From Dyadobacter sp. Leaf189 (GTDB lineage Bacteria > Bacteroidota > Bacteroidia > Cytophagales > Spirosomataceae): a stretch of 64,000 nt of DNA. How positions within the stretch are numbered: the first letter of the stretch is position 1; each line of letters opens with the position of its first letter. The notes under the pieces were generated by a model that worked only from the letters and a program-made list of their open reading frames with translations, was not told the origin of the DNA and searched no databases. Positions 1-8,679 of the stretch are shown in pieces. The stretch is from the NCBI RefSeq assembly GCF_001424405.1, contig NZ_LMPS01000009.1, positions 124,001-188,000 of the forward strand, read 5' to 3'. The translations under genes and the position numbers were made by a program.

Positions 1-654
1 GTGATTGTGGAGCCTGACGGCGCTGTGGCAACACAAAGTGTAGCGGCAGTAGGATTTTACGGGGACACTCTGTCCATTGGTTTTGGTTCAAGAGGCGGCT
101 GGGACAGTTTCGGACTGGACAGAGTAGTAACCAAATCGAAAGAAAACGTTTTGTTTGAGATCGATAACCAGCCTGCGCTGGATCTTTATAAATCATTTTT
201 GGGAGATAAAGCCAAAGAGCTCCCGGCCTCGGGCCTGCTTTTTCCATTGAGCATGCGCGACAGCGAAGACCGCGCCCCTGTGGTACGTACCATTCTTGGC
301 ATTAATGAGGACGAAAAAAGCCTCACTTTCGCCGGTGACATTCCGGAGGGTTCATTTGTAAGGTTAATGAAGGCAAACAACGACCGCCTGATCACAGGCG
401 CGGAAGAAGCAGCGCACGCGGCTGCCGAGGGCCTGAAAAATGATCCCGAGCTCGCAATCCTGGTGAGCTGCGTCGGAAGAAAGCTGGTATTAAAACAAAT
501 GGTGGAAGAAGAAGTGGAATGCGTTTCGGAAGTATTGTCGGCTCCGTTTATGGCTGGCTTTTACTCTTATGGCGAGCTGGCACCCTTTAACCGCAATGCT
601 TTGTGCGAGCTCCACAATCAAACCATGACCATTACCACTTTCAGGGAACTGTAA
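1..654 (+). CDS. FIST domain signal-sensing protein, C-terminal part
   Basis: The frame is open from the first base, so the true start lies outside the window and the GTG at base 1 should not be taken as the start. The last 80 residues carry the FIST_C signature, with the segment GFYSYGEL and a closing strand TMTITTFREL. FIST proteins are predicted cytoplasmic sensors of small ligands that work beside histidine kinases or chemotaxis proteins; the ligand is not known here. The stop codon overlaps the ATG of the following PAS histidine kinase by one base, so the two are very probably translationally coupled and the kinase is the likely partner. The family call is confident; the missing N-terminal half cannot be judged. 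Confidence 0.85.
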   Translation: MIVEPDGAVATQSVAAVGFYGDTLSIGFGSRGGWDSFGLDRVVTKSKENVLFEIDNQPALDLYKSFLGDKAKELPASGLLFPLSMRDSEDRAPVVRTILGINEDEKSLTFAGDIPEGSFVRLMKANNDRLITGAEEAAHAAAEGLKNDPELAILVSCVGRKLVLKQMVEEEVECVSEVLSAPFMAGFYSYGELAPFNRNALCELHNQTMTITTFREL

Positions 655-2006
655 TGTCTGCTATTGAAATAACGGAAACCAATTACCACCGGCTGCTTAA
701 ACGGCAGATCCGGAAATCATTGCCTTTGGAGCTGGCCGAACACCCTGGCTTACAGGATTTCCTTTTATCAGTCCATTTGGCTTATACCGAATACCAGGAC
801 GATCTTACGAGGGTTGAACATATTCTCGAACAAAGCTCAGGCGAGCTTTTCAAGGCGAACAGGGAACTGACCCGCGTTGCGCAGGAGAAGACCGAAGAAG
901 CTGCGCTGACCAGCAAAAGACTGGAACAGGTTGTCAGCAGCATTTCAGAGATACTCTTGCAACTTGATCGTGACGGTACCATCATCTATCTCAATAATGC
1001 ATGGGAAACTGTTACCGGCTATACTGTAGCCGAAACGCTCAACCGTAACTGGATGGATTTCTTCTCCGAATCGGCTGATCAGATCAATGAAGTTCTGAAT
1101 ACGGAGCAGAATGCGGTGGATGCGATTATCAAAATCCACACGGCCGGTAAAAAAGAGATATGGGTCGGCGGATCGATTACGAAACAATACGCCGGCGACG
1201 AGCTCGTAGGTTACATTGGCGCACTTTCGGATGTGACCGAAAAGGTTAATTCCGAAAGGAAACTGAAATCCTACATGCGCGATCTGGAAAGGATCAATGC
1301 AGAACTTGACCAGTTTGCATACGTGGTAAGCCACGACCTGAAAGCGCCGCTCCGCGCCATCAATAACTTGTCTGAATGGATTGAAGAAGACATTAACCAT
1401 TTGCTGGAAGGAGATACGCTCGACCAGTTTAAGCTGCTGCGCGGCCGCGTGCATAGAATGGAAAGTCTGATCAATGGGATCCTGTCGTATTCAAGGGCTG
1501 GCAGGATTAAAACTTCCAAGGAACGTTTTGCATTGAAAGCGCTGGTTGACGATCTGTCTGAAACTTTCAGCAGCAAAAAACCTGTACGCTTCAAACTGGA
1601 CGGTGACGCAAGTCTTGAACTAGAAACAGAGAAGATTACATTGACCCAGATTTTACAGAACCTGATTTCAAATGGCGTCAAATACAACGACAAGCCGGAG
1701 ATAGAGATCACGATCGGCTGGCGGGAGAAAGACACTCTGTACGAATTTTACGTAGGAGATAATGGTCCTGGCATCAGCCCCGAATTTCATGAAAGAATAT
1801 TTGTGATTTTCCAGACCTTACAGGCGCGTGACGAAGTTGAGAGCACCGGTGTGGGGCTCGCAATTGTGAAGAAAATACTGGATGAAAAAGGCGGCGTGAT
1901 CCGGATAGAATCTCAAATGGGTGAAGGGACCAAGTTCTTCTTTACCTGGCCGAAGAATGAATTGAAAAATACTGAAACCTCTCTCAAAAACAATCCATTT
2001 CAATAA
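654..2006 (+). CDS. PAS domain sensor histidine kinase
   Basis: A 450-residue kinase with no membrane segment, so probably cytoplasmic. In order: an N-terminal helical region with a coiled coil (about residues 50-95), a PAS domain (about 95-205), then a HisKA helix with the phospho-acceptor in VSHDLKAPLRAI (His227) and a HATPase domain with N-box LISNGVKYND, G1 box DNGPGIS and G2 box STGVGLAIVKKI. The frame extends upstream to a GTG at 603, but the ATG at 654 overlaps the stop of the FIST gene (TAATG) and is preferred. It lies between a FIST sensor and a stand-alone receiver, so a FIST to kinase to CheY-like relay is the natural reading. The kinase and G2-box type resemble the kinases that pair with Rcp1-like receivers. 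Confidence 0.93.
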   Translation: MSAIEITETNYHRLLKRQIRKSLPLELAEHPGLQDFLLSVHLAYTEYQDDLTRVEHILEQSSGELFKANRELTRVAQEKTEEAALTSKRLEQVVSSISEILLQLDRDGTIIYLNNAWETVTGYTVAETLNRNWMDFFSESADQINEVLNTEQNAVDAIIKIHTAGKKEIWVGGSITKQYAGDELVGYIGALSDVTEKVNSERKLKSYMRDLERINAELDQFAYVVSHDLKAPLRAINNLSEWIEEDINHLLEGDTLDQFKLLRGRVHRMESLINGILSYSRAGRIKTSKERFALKALVDDLSETFSSKKPVRFKLDGDASLELETEKITLTQILQNLISNGVKYNDKPEIEITIGWREKDTLYEFYVGDNGPGISPEFHERIFVIFQTLQARDEVESTGVGLAIVKKILDEKGGVIRIESQMGEGTKFFFTWPKNELKNTETSLKNNPFQ

Positions 2007-2019
2007 CAGCAATATTTAA

Positions 2020-2451
2020 ATGTCACTCTCCAATCCAGTTCCTATGACAATCCTTCTTGTAGAGGATGACGAAGTAGATGTTATGAATGTCAAACGGGCA
2101 TTCAAAAAAAACAATATTTCAAACCGTTTGGTCGTAGCTTCGAACGGAATAGATGCCCTCGCTATGCTACGCAATCCTGAAAATGAGTTTGCAAGGCCAA
2201 AGATTGTATTGCTGGACCTCAATATGCCGAGAATGGGCGGGATCGAATTTCTGAAAGAAATCCGTCAGGACCCGGACCTGAGTTCGCTTTCTGTATTTGT
2301 GATGACTACCTCTAATGAAGACAGCGACAAGATCGACGCTTTCAACCTGAATGTAGCCGGATATATCCTGAAACCATTATCGATGGACCGGTTTATTGCC
2401 GCTGTATCCACATTGAACAGCTACTGGACACTTTGCGAATTTCCCGAATAA
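2020..2451 (+). CDS. single-domain response regulator (Rcp1/CheY-like)
   Basis: A 143-residue stand-alone receiver with no output domain. The acidic pocket is in LLVEDDEVD (about residues 12-20), the phospho-acceptor is Asp66 in LLDLNMP, the conserved Thr lies in FVMTTSNED and the Lys in YILKPLS. The long insertion after helix 1 and the sequence KIVLLDLNMP are typical of the Rcp1 subfamily that receives phosphate from PAS or phytochrome-type kinases. It starts 13 bases after the preceding kinase, so that kinase is the probable donor. A second ATG at 2044 (MTILLVEDD) is also possible; the upstream ATG at 2020 adds eight residues. Confidence 0.93.
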   Translation: MSLSNPVPMTILLVEDDEVDVMNVKRAFKKNNISNRLVVASNGIDALAMLRNPENEFARPKIVLLDLNMPRMGGIEFLKEIRQDPDLSSLSVFVMTTSNEDSDKIDAFNLNVAGYILKPLSMDRFIAAVSTLNSYWTLCEFPE

Positions 2452-2478
2452 AAATCTCAGCGTTATCTCTTAAAAATC

Positions 2479-4470
2479 ATGATCAGTCCCGATATCTTGT
2501 TAGTAGAAGACGACGACATTGATGCGATGTACTTTATGCGTGCAATGCAGAAGTCTTTGCTGGATGTTGGCGAGGTCAGGATTTGTAAATATGCGGAAGA
2601 GGCGCTGCAGATGCTCGACGTATGGATTCCTTCCTGCATTTTTCTCGATTACCAGCTCCCAAAAACGAATGGACTGGAATTGCTGAAAAAGATTAAGCGC
2701 ATTGTTCCTAACCTGCCGGTTATTGTACTCACTTCGCAGGGCGATGAGCGTATTGCTGTCGAAATGATGAAGGCGGGCGCAATGGATTACTTTCCCAAGT
2801 CGGAAGTTACGCCGGAGAAGCTGACGAAGACGTTCCATACAATGGGGCAAATGCTCGAAGCCGGGAAAGGAAGAGAGCAGGCCAAGCAGGAACTGGCTGA
2901 AAAGGAGGAGTTTATCAACAAAATCGCATTACTCTCCCCTAATATCATTTATGTAATCGATATTGAAAAATGGACGAATATCTTCCAGAATAAGCAGATA
3001 TCGAAAATACTGGGCTACTCCGACGATGAGCTTCTGCCGGAAAGCAGCAATGCCCTTTCGCGGATTGTGAATGACCAGGACCAGCTTACATTCCGCCGGC
3101 ATTACCACTATATGCGGCACTGGGTGAAGGATTCGGATGTGGTGGAGAAAGAATTCAGGCTGCTGCACCGTGACGGATCGGAAGTTTGGATCATCACCAG
3201 GGAAGTACCTTTCAAGCGCAATGCAAACGGAACTGTGCAGGAAGTGCTGGGTACTGCTATTGATATTACCAGTCGCAAAAACGTTGAAAAGGAACTGATC
3301 AAGGCGAAACGCGACGCGGAAGAAGCGACGCGGATCAAATCTGATTTCCTCTCCACGATGAGCCACGAGATCCGTACGCCCATGAACGGGATTATCGGCT
3401 TCACCGACCTTTTAATGACGCGTGATTTTCCCGATGAAGACCGCGAGTATCTGCAGATGATCAAGTATTCGGCAGATAATTTAATGGTCATACTGAACGA
3501 CATACTCGATTTCTCTAAGATAGAAGCTGGCAAGTTTGGCCTGGAAAACTTCGATTTCGACCTGAGGGAGAAACTGAGCTACCTGATCAAAACCTTTGAA
3601 GTTAGAGCAAAAGAAAAGGCCATTGATCTGACTTATCAATTTGATGAAAACACGCCGACACTGCTCACAGGAGATGCTTACCGGTTGAATCAGATATTGG
3701 TCAACCTGGTGGGGAATGCGATCAAATTCACAGAAGAAGGCGGCTTTGTAAAAGTGATCGTATCGCTTCACAAAGATCTCGGAAGCAGCGTAGACCTGAA
3801 AATTGATGTAGTCGACTCGGGGATAGGTATCTCAGAAGACAAGCTGAGCGTCATTTTCGAAAGCTTTTCGCAGGCACATAAGAACAATGCGAAACACTAT
3901 TTCGGCGGTACCGGGCTTGGATTGAGCATCACGCGTAAGATTGCGGAGCTGATGAACGGAAGCATTACAGCCCAAAGCAAACTGGGCGAGGGCGCTACAT
4001 TCAGCGTGATACTTAATTTCGGCAAAGCAGAGAAAGACCTGAATGTAGTACAGGCTGATCCGGTTGAACATATCTCGCTCAAAGGTTACCGTATCCTCGC
4101 TGCCGAGGACATTATTGCCAATCAGATCCTGCTGAAACACCTTTTATCCAAGTGGGAAGCTGATTTTGTGATTTGCAACAATGGAAAAGAACTATTGGAA
4201 CACCTCGACCATGCAGAGTTTGACCTGATCCTGATGGACATTCAAATGCCGGTAATGGATGGTATAACAGCTATGAAAACAATCCAGGGATCGTATCCGC
4301 ACCTCATCAATGTCCCGGTGATTGCATTTACGGCAGATACTTTCGCTGAAAAGGAGCTGGAAGGTGTCAGGTTCAGCAGCTTTGTAACAAAACCGTTCAA
4401 AGCCGATGAACTGATCAGCGTGATCAGCCGCAGCCTGAAAGAACTACCCGCTCCCGTAGCCAGATACTAG
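2479..4470 (+). CDS. hybrid sensor kinase REC-PAS-HisKA-HATPase-REC
   Basis: A 663-residue soluble hybrid kinase. An N-terminal receiver (Asp57 in IFLDYQLP) is followed by a PAS/PAC segment (about 145-270), a HisKA helix with His296 in STMSHEIRTPMNG, a HATPase domain (N-box LVGNAIKFTE, G1 DSGIGIS, G2 GGTGLGLSITRKI) and a C-terminal receiver with Asp587 in ILMDIQMPVMDG. The double receiver layout suggests that it integrates an upstream phosphorelay signal, possibly from the kinase at 654-2006, with its own PAS input. It starts 27 bases after the receiver gene and is followed by a clear terminator, so it closes the signalling operon. No histidine phosphotransfer protein or DNA-binding output was seen in this window. 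Confidence 0.94.
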   Translation: MISPDILLVEDDDIDAMYFMRAMQKSLLDVGEVRICKYAEEALQMLDVWIPSCIFLDYQLPKTNGLELLKKIKRIVPNLPVIVLTSQGDERIAVEMMKAGAMDYFPKSEVTPEKLTKTFHTMGQMLEAGKGREQAKQELAEKEEFINKIALLSPNIIYVIDIEKWTNIFQNKQISKILGYSDDELLPESSNALSRIVNDQDQLTFRRHYHYMRHWVKDSDVVEKEFRLLHRDGSEVWIITREVPFKRNANGTVQEVLGTAIDITSRKNVEKELIKAKRDAEEATRIKSDFLSTMSHEIRTPMNGIIGFTDLLMTRDFPDEDREYLQMIKYSADNLMVILNDILDFSKIEAGKFGLENFDFDLREKLSYLIKTFEVRAKEKAIDLTYQFDENTPTLLTGDAYRLNQILVNLVGNAIKFTEEGGFVKVIVSLHKDLGSSVDLKIDVVDSGIGISEDKLSVIFESFSQAHKNNAKHYFGGTGLGLSITRKIAELMNGSITAQSKLGEGATFSVILNFGKAEKDLNVVQADPVEHISLKGYRILAAEDIIANQILLKHLLSKWEADFVICNNGKELLEHLDHAEFDLILMDIQMPVMDGITAMKTIQGSYPHLINVPVIAFTADTFAEKELEGVRFSSFVTKPFKADELISVISRSLKELPAPVARY

Positions 4471-4496
4471 TTGTTTGAACAATTTTGAAAGTATTA

Positions 4497-4524
4497 GCCT
4501 GCATTGAATGCGGGCTTTTTTTTT
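4497..4524 (+). terminator. Rho-independent terminator after the hybrid kinase
   Basis: A GC-rich hairpin (left arm GCCTGCATT, right arm AATGCGGGC with one G-T pair) is followed directly by a run of nine T. It lies 26 bases after the hybrid kinase stop and separates the signalling operon from the BlaI-M56 operon. Confidence 0.85.
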
Positions 4525-4539
4525 ACATAATTTCAAATA

Positions 4540-4573
4540 ACTAATAAAATAGTTTTGAAACTAAATGAATAGT
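4540..4573. promoter_or_regulatory. tandem BlaI/MecI-like operators
   Basis: Two 14-bp dyads of the form ACTA-N6-TAGT lie at 4540-4553 and 4560-4573, exactly 20 bp apart, about two helical turns. The half-sites match the outer bases of the staphylococcal mec/bla operator dyads (ACTA...TAGT). The first abuts the -33 box and the second fills the spacer between -33 and -7. A repressor bound here would block the promoter of the BlaI-type gene that starts at 4625, which fits autoregulation. The dyads are seen directly; the binding is inferred. Confidence 0.7.
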
Positions 4574-4583
4574 CTTAACTTTG
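4554..4583 (+). promoter_or_regulatory. Bacteroidota-type promoter of the BlaI-M56 operon
   Basis: A -33 box TTTG (4554-4557) and a -7 box TAACTTTG (4576-4583, matching TAnnTTTG) are separated by 18 bases. Transcription would start near 4590, about 35 bases before the ATG at 4625. It is embedded in the two operator-like dyads. Confidence 0.72.
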
Positions 4584-4624
4584 AGATAATACCAAGTTAA
4601 AATTTAATAATACAGCTCAAAATT

Positions 4625-4999
4625 ATGGAAGTACGCACATTGACACGCGCTGAGGAGGAGGTAATGAGGATTCTATGGCAACTTAAAAAGGCATTTGTAA
4701 AAGACATACTGGCCGAAATGCCTGAACCCAAACCTGCTTACAACACCGTTTCGACGATCATCCGGATCCTGGAAAAGAAAGAAGTTGTGGGCTACACAGC
4801 GTATGGAAAAACGCACGAATATTACCCGCTCATCAGCGAAGAGGAGTATAAGCGCCACGAGATGAAGCAATTGATGGTCAATTACTTTGATAACTCATTG
4901 CCTAACCTGGTTTCATTTTTCGTAAAGGACAATGATCTGAAAACGAAAGATCTGGACGAAATCATGAAGCTGATCAATCAGCACAAAAACGAACAATAA
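4625..4999 (+). CDS. BlaI/MecI/CopY family transcriptional repressor
   Basis: A 124-residue winged-helix repressor. The N-terminal third (LTRAEEEVMRILWQL, then PAYNTVSTIIRILEKK) is the BlaI/MecI DNA-binding domain with its recognition helix; the C-terminal helices mediate dimerisation. Family members bind TACA/ACTA-type dyads and are released when an M56-family membrane protease cleaves them. Two M56 proteases follow at 14 and 11 bases spacing, so this is the local repressor of a BlaI-BlaR1-like module. No beta-lactamase or penicillin-binding sensor domain is encoded here, so the signal is probably not a beta-lactam. Length is normal for the family. Confidence 0.95.
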   Translation: MEVRTLTRAEEEVMRILWQLKKAFVKDILAEMPEPKPAYNTVSTIIRILEKKEVVGYTAYGKTHEYYPLISEEEYKRHEMKQLMVNYFDNSLPNLVSFFVKDNDLKTKDLDEIMKLINQHKNEQ

Positions 5000-5013
5000 A
5001 AACCCTGTTAGCC

Positions 5014-6753
5014 ATGGAAATGCTATTGTATCTCGGCAAGGTGAACCTGTATTGGATCCTGCTTTTTGCCTGTTATCGTCTGATGCTCCGGCAGCACACT
5101 TTTTTTCAGCTGAACCGGTTTTATCTGCTTGGCTCCCTTGCCGTTGCATTTGCATTACCATTTGTAATCTACCCCGAAACCGCACCTGCGCTGCCGGTTA
5201 TTTACGAGGTGAATACAGCAGCAGTTTCCATTTCGGCTGTTCAGGAAGAGCAGCCGCTGATTACCTGGGTGCAGGTCGCGTGGATTTTGTATGCGATCGG
5301 GCTGCTCATTTCGGGTTATCTGCTTTTCAGGCATATACATCAGCTGCGGAGGTTTTTGATGGCAGGCGAAGTGATCGAGCTGGAAGATTGTACCGTCGTG
5401 ATGATCGACTCCAACCAGATCGGCTCATTTTCCTTTCTGAAATGGATCGTGATCAACAGAAACGATTATGAAAGCCATTTTGACGACATTCTTTGCCACG
5501 AAATGGTACACGCAAAGCAGTGGCACAGCGCCGATATACTCTTTGTGGAGATCATGAAAGTGTTCTTCTGGTTTAATCCCGTTCTCCTGCTTTACAAAAG
5601 AGATTTGCAGGAGGTACACGAATTCCTCGCCGACTCGAAAGCTTCAAACCGCGAAAATTACGCCCGCTTTCTGGTGAGTTATGCGTTGAATGCGCCCATT
5701 GCTTCATTGACAAACCATTTTTTCAAACCATCACAAATTAAATCCCGAATCCAGATGATCTACAAAAACCGGAGTCCGAAATGGCTGCTCAGCACTTACC
5801 TGTTTGCTGCCACAATGATAGGAGCCACTGCATTGCTGGTTGCTGGCTGCGAGAAGGAAGATTACAGCGAGCCTGAGGTAGCGAAAACAGAAGAGGAAAT
5901 ATTGCCTGCGAAGGTTTTTACGGTTGTTGAAACCCAGCCTGAATTCCCGGGAGGTACAGATGCAATGCATCGGTTTTTAGCGCAAAAGATCAAATATCCC
6001 ACTGCCGCTGTAAAGGCCAATGTACAGGGAAGGGTGTTCCTCTCATTTATAGTGACTGAAACAGGTAAGATACAGACCATTAATGTACTGAAAGGAATTG
6101 GTTACGGATGCGACGAGGAGGCAGTACGTGTTTTAAGGAGCTTTCCTGACTGGAAGCCCGGCGAGCAGAGCGGACAAAAGGTTAACGTTAAATATGTACT
6201 TCCCATTAATTTCCAGTTGGAAGAAGCAGATAACCAGGCTAAGCTGAACATACAAACTGGTGAAAAGGCGCCACTGTATGTTGTAGACGGCAAAGAACTT
6301 GAAAACGCTGATGATGCCAGAAAGCTGTCTCCAGACCAAATCGCCTCAGTGAATGTGCGGAAGGATTTCAAAACCACTTCCATTTATGGAAACAAAGGCA
6401 AGAATGGGGTCATTGAGATTACAACCAAACCAAATTCGACTGAAACGATCAAGACGGCCACTGTCACTGCATTCGTGCCGCTTGCCGGAGCTACCAACCA
6501 GCCTACTACAAAAGTGCAGCAATTAGACCCGGAGCCGCGTTCCGGAATACAGATCAGAGCCAATCCTAACCTGTCTGTTGCCAAGGTTCCTTTATACATT
6601 GTAGACGGTGTTAAGCTGGCAAATGGCGATGGCGTGAGCAAGATGGACCCGAATATGATAGAATCGATAAGTGTGCTCAAAGAGACGGGTGCCACTACGA
6701 TCTACGGAGAAGAAGGCAAAAATGGGGTAGTGCTGATCACAACAAAAAAATAG
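5014..6753 (+). CDS. M56 (BlaR1-type) membrane metallopeptidase with TonB C-terminal domain and two plug-like repeats
   Basis: A 579-residue inner-membrane protein. The N-terminal 120 residues contain three hydrophobic segments; the zinc site HEMVH is at 162-166, followed by the further conserved HEFLAD, as in BlaR1/MecR1 proteases; a last membrane segment lies near 260-275. Where BlaR1 carries a penicillin sensor, this protein has a periplasmic TonB_C domain (about 300-400, with PEFPGGTDAM and KYPTAAVKANVQG) and then two repeats resembling the TonB-receptor plug motif (LYVVDGKEL ... GKNGVIEITTK and LYIVDGVKL ... GKNGVVLITTK). Cleavage of the BlaI-type repressor encoded upstream is the expected output. 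The TonB and plug-like parts suggest that it senses or contacts outer-membrane transport complexes; that is inference. Confidence 0.9.
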   Translation: MEMLLYLGKVNLYWILLFACYRLMLRQHTFFQLNRFYLLGSLAVAFALPFVIYPETAPALPVIYEVNTAAVSISAVQEEQPLITWVQVAWILYAIGLLISGYLLFRHIHQLRRFLMAGEVIELEDCTVVMIDSNQIGSFSFLKWIVINRNDYESHFDDILCHEMVHAKQWHSADILFVEIMKVFFWFNPVLLLYKRDLQEVHEFLADSKASNRENYARFLVSYALNAPIASLTNHFFKPSQIKSRIQMIYKNRSPKWLLSTYLFAATMIGATALLVAGCEKEDYSEPEVAKTEEEILPAKVFTVVETQPEFPGGTDAMHRFLAQKIKYPTAAVKANVQGRVFLSFIVTETGKIQTINVLKGIGYGCDEEAVRVLRSFPDWKPGEQSGQKVNVKYVLPINFQLEEADNQAKLNIQTGEKAPLYVVDGKELENADDARKLSPDQIASVNVRKDFKTTSIYGNKGKNGVIEITTKPNSTETIKTATVTAFVPLAGATNQPTTKVQQLDPEPRSGIQIRANPNLSVAKVPLYIVDGVKLANGDGVSKMDPNMIESISVLKETGATTIYGEEGKNGVVLITTKK

Positions 6754-6763
6754 CTCCCACTAT

Positions 6764-8605
6764 ATGGAAATGCTCATTTATCTGGCCAAAGCCAACCTGT
6801 ACCTGATCCTTTTCTATTGCTGCTACTGGCTGTTTTTTCGCCAACATACATTTTTTCAATGGAACCGGATCTACTTGCTGGGTTCAATCGGAGCTTCGTT
6901 CCTTCTCCCACTTATCGTGTTTTACACACCTGTGGAGGTTGCGGAGCAAAGTACAGAAATGATGCAGCAGGTCGCAGCGAATGCGGTAACACCCGCGGCA
7001 CCGGAAGAGCAGGTTAGCTGGTCGCAAATCTTGTTTTGGGTGTATGTGTCGGGTTGCATGTTCATGCTGGCTAAGCTGTTACGGTCTTTTCAAAAGTTAT
7101 TTGTTTTGGTCAAAAATGGCGAGCGCATTCAGCTGGAAGCGTATACCCTTATTTTTCTAGACTACAAACAAGCTAAAAAGACGAACTCCGGTTCATTTTC
7201 ATTTTTCAAATGGCTGGTTGTCAACCAGGCCGATTATGAGAACAATCCTGACACCATTCTCCGGCACGAACATGTGCATATCCGCCAGTGGCATAGTCTG
7301 GATATCTTACTGATTGAAATTCTCAAAGTTCTATTCTGGGCCAATCCGGTGGTTTGGTTCTACAAAAGATCATTGCAGACTTTACATGAATACCTGGCAG
7401 ATATGGAAGCTGCCAATCGTGACACCTATGCGCATTTCCTTGTTTCCTACGCGTTGAATGTACCCGGACAGGTACTTACCAATCATTTCTCAAATGCTTC
7501 GTTACTTAAAAACCGCATCAAAATGATTTACAAAAACCGCACATCCAAATGGCTCCTGAGCAAGTATCTGCTGATCTTGCCTATTACAGTCACCGCTGTG
7601 TTCTTAACAGCAGCCCGCGAATATATCCCTCAGCCGCGAACCGCAAGTCCCGCGATACTGACCGATCATGCAATGATTAAGGGAAGAATTTCAGATAAAA
7701 ATGGCAAGCCGATACCAGGCGCAATTGTGATCGTTAAAAACAAAACACAGGGCGCCGCGACGGATAAGGATGGAAATTTTGAATTAGAAAATGTAGCAGC
7801 GGGCGCGTCGCTGGTCGTTAGCCACATTCAGTTCAAGTCGAAGGAAGTGGCTGTTACCAAAGGGAAATCTACATACGCCATTGTCATAGAACCAGACGAT
7901 ACCGTTTTAAAAGGTCCGACGATTACAGCTACCCCGAACAAACCAGAGCCTGCTGCTCCCAAAGCCGCTGCGCCGAATGGGAAACCTGCTAACAAAACTT
8001 TTACAGTAGCGGAGCAAAAACCGGAGTTCCCAGGCGGGCAGGCGGCCATGATCGAGTATCTGAAAAGCAATACCAAGTATCCTGCTCCTGCACTCAAAGC
8101 GAATGTAGAAGGCACCGTTATTGTTAGGTTTACAGTTGACAAAGAGGGCGGCCTGCAGAATGTGTTAATAGTGAAAGGTGTAGGCTTCGGATTGGATGGA
8201 GAGTCTGTTCGCCTGGTTAAAGGTATGCCTAAATGGAAACCCGGCATTCAGAATGGCGAGCCGCTGGAAATGACGCAGACCATTGAGATCAAGTTTGACC
8301 TGGCTGCTGCAAAAGGTGATAAACGGCAGGGATTTCAGTTGCCAAAAACGACTGGATTTACGAATGCTTTTCAGGTAGCCAAAGTAGAAGTTGAAGATCT
8401 GTTTAGCTCGTCACTTGCCTATTTTGAGCCAAAAACATTTAAACCCTCCGTAGATCCGCCGAAAGCACAGTACAGGTATCAAGCCGATTCAAGCAGCTAT
8501 CGGTTTATGAACTATCAGAGTTCCAATCATCCCGCTTTTGCAATGAGTCTTCAAACAACAGGAAAATACAAGTATCAAAAACAACAGTTGAAGAAAGACA
8601 ATTAA
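6764..8605 (+). CDS. M56 (BlaR1-type) membrane metallopeptidase with carboxypeptidase-like and TonB C-terminal domains
   Basis: A 613-residue paralogue of the preceding gene, 11 bases downstream; the first 50 residues are nearly parallel in the two proteins. The zinc motif HEHVH is at 168-172 with the conserved HEYLAD further on. A membrane segment near 265-285 leads into a periplasmic part made of a CarboxypepD_reg-like beta-sandwich (about 305-370, KGRISDKNGKPIPGA, DKDGNFEL) and a TonB_C domain (about 420-510, PEFPGGQAAM, KYPAPALKANVEG). The last 100 residues are Ser/Tyr/Gln-rich with no recognised domain. It lacks the two plug-like repeats of its neighbour. Two different sensor ends on similar proteases under one repressor suggest two inputs to the same regulon. 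Confidence 0.9.
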   Translation: MEMLIYLAKANLYLILFYCCYWLFFRQHTFFQWNRIYLLGSIGASFLLPLIVFYTPVEVAEQSTEMMQQVAANAVTPAAPEEQVSWSQILFWVYVSGCMFMLAKLLRSFQKLFVLVKNGERIQLEAYTLIFLDYKQAKKTNSGSFSFFKWLVVNQADYENNPDTILRHEHVHIRQWHSLDILLIEILKVLFWANPVVWFYKRSLQTLHEYLADMEAANRDTYAHFLVSYALNVPGQVLTNHFSNASLLKNRIKMIYKNRTSKWLLSKYLLILPITVTAVFLTAAREYIPQPRTASPAILTDHAMIKGRISDKNGKPIPGAIVIVKNKTQGAATDKDGNFELENVAAGASLVVSHIQFKSKEVAVTKGKSTYAIVIEPDDTVLKGPTITATPNKPEPAAPKAAAPNGKPANKTFTVAEQKPEFPGGQAAMIEYLKSNTKYPAPALKANVEGTVIVRFTVDKEGGLQNVLIVKGVGFGLDGESVRLVKGMPKWKPGIQNGEPLEMTQTIEIKFDLAAAKGDKRQGFQLPKTTGFTNAFQVAKVEVEDLFSSSLAYFEPKTFKPSVDPPKAQYRYQADSSSYRFMNYQSSNHPAFAMSLQTTGKYKYQKQQLKKDN

Positions 8606-8679
8606 TGCGATAGCTAGCCAGGCTGTTATTTCTGATAATGTTTCCATATTTTACGGCAAACATCATTGGAGATAACAGC

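Noticed and set aside
603-653. Upstream GTG start giving the PAS kinase 17 more residues
   Set aside because: It lies inside the FIST gene; the ATG at 654 overlaps the FIST stop in the usual coupled way and the family motif spacing needs no extension.
945-1454. 169-residue frame antisense to the PAS kinase
   Set aside because: It lies wholly under a well-supported kinase gene and has no domain or signal sequence.
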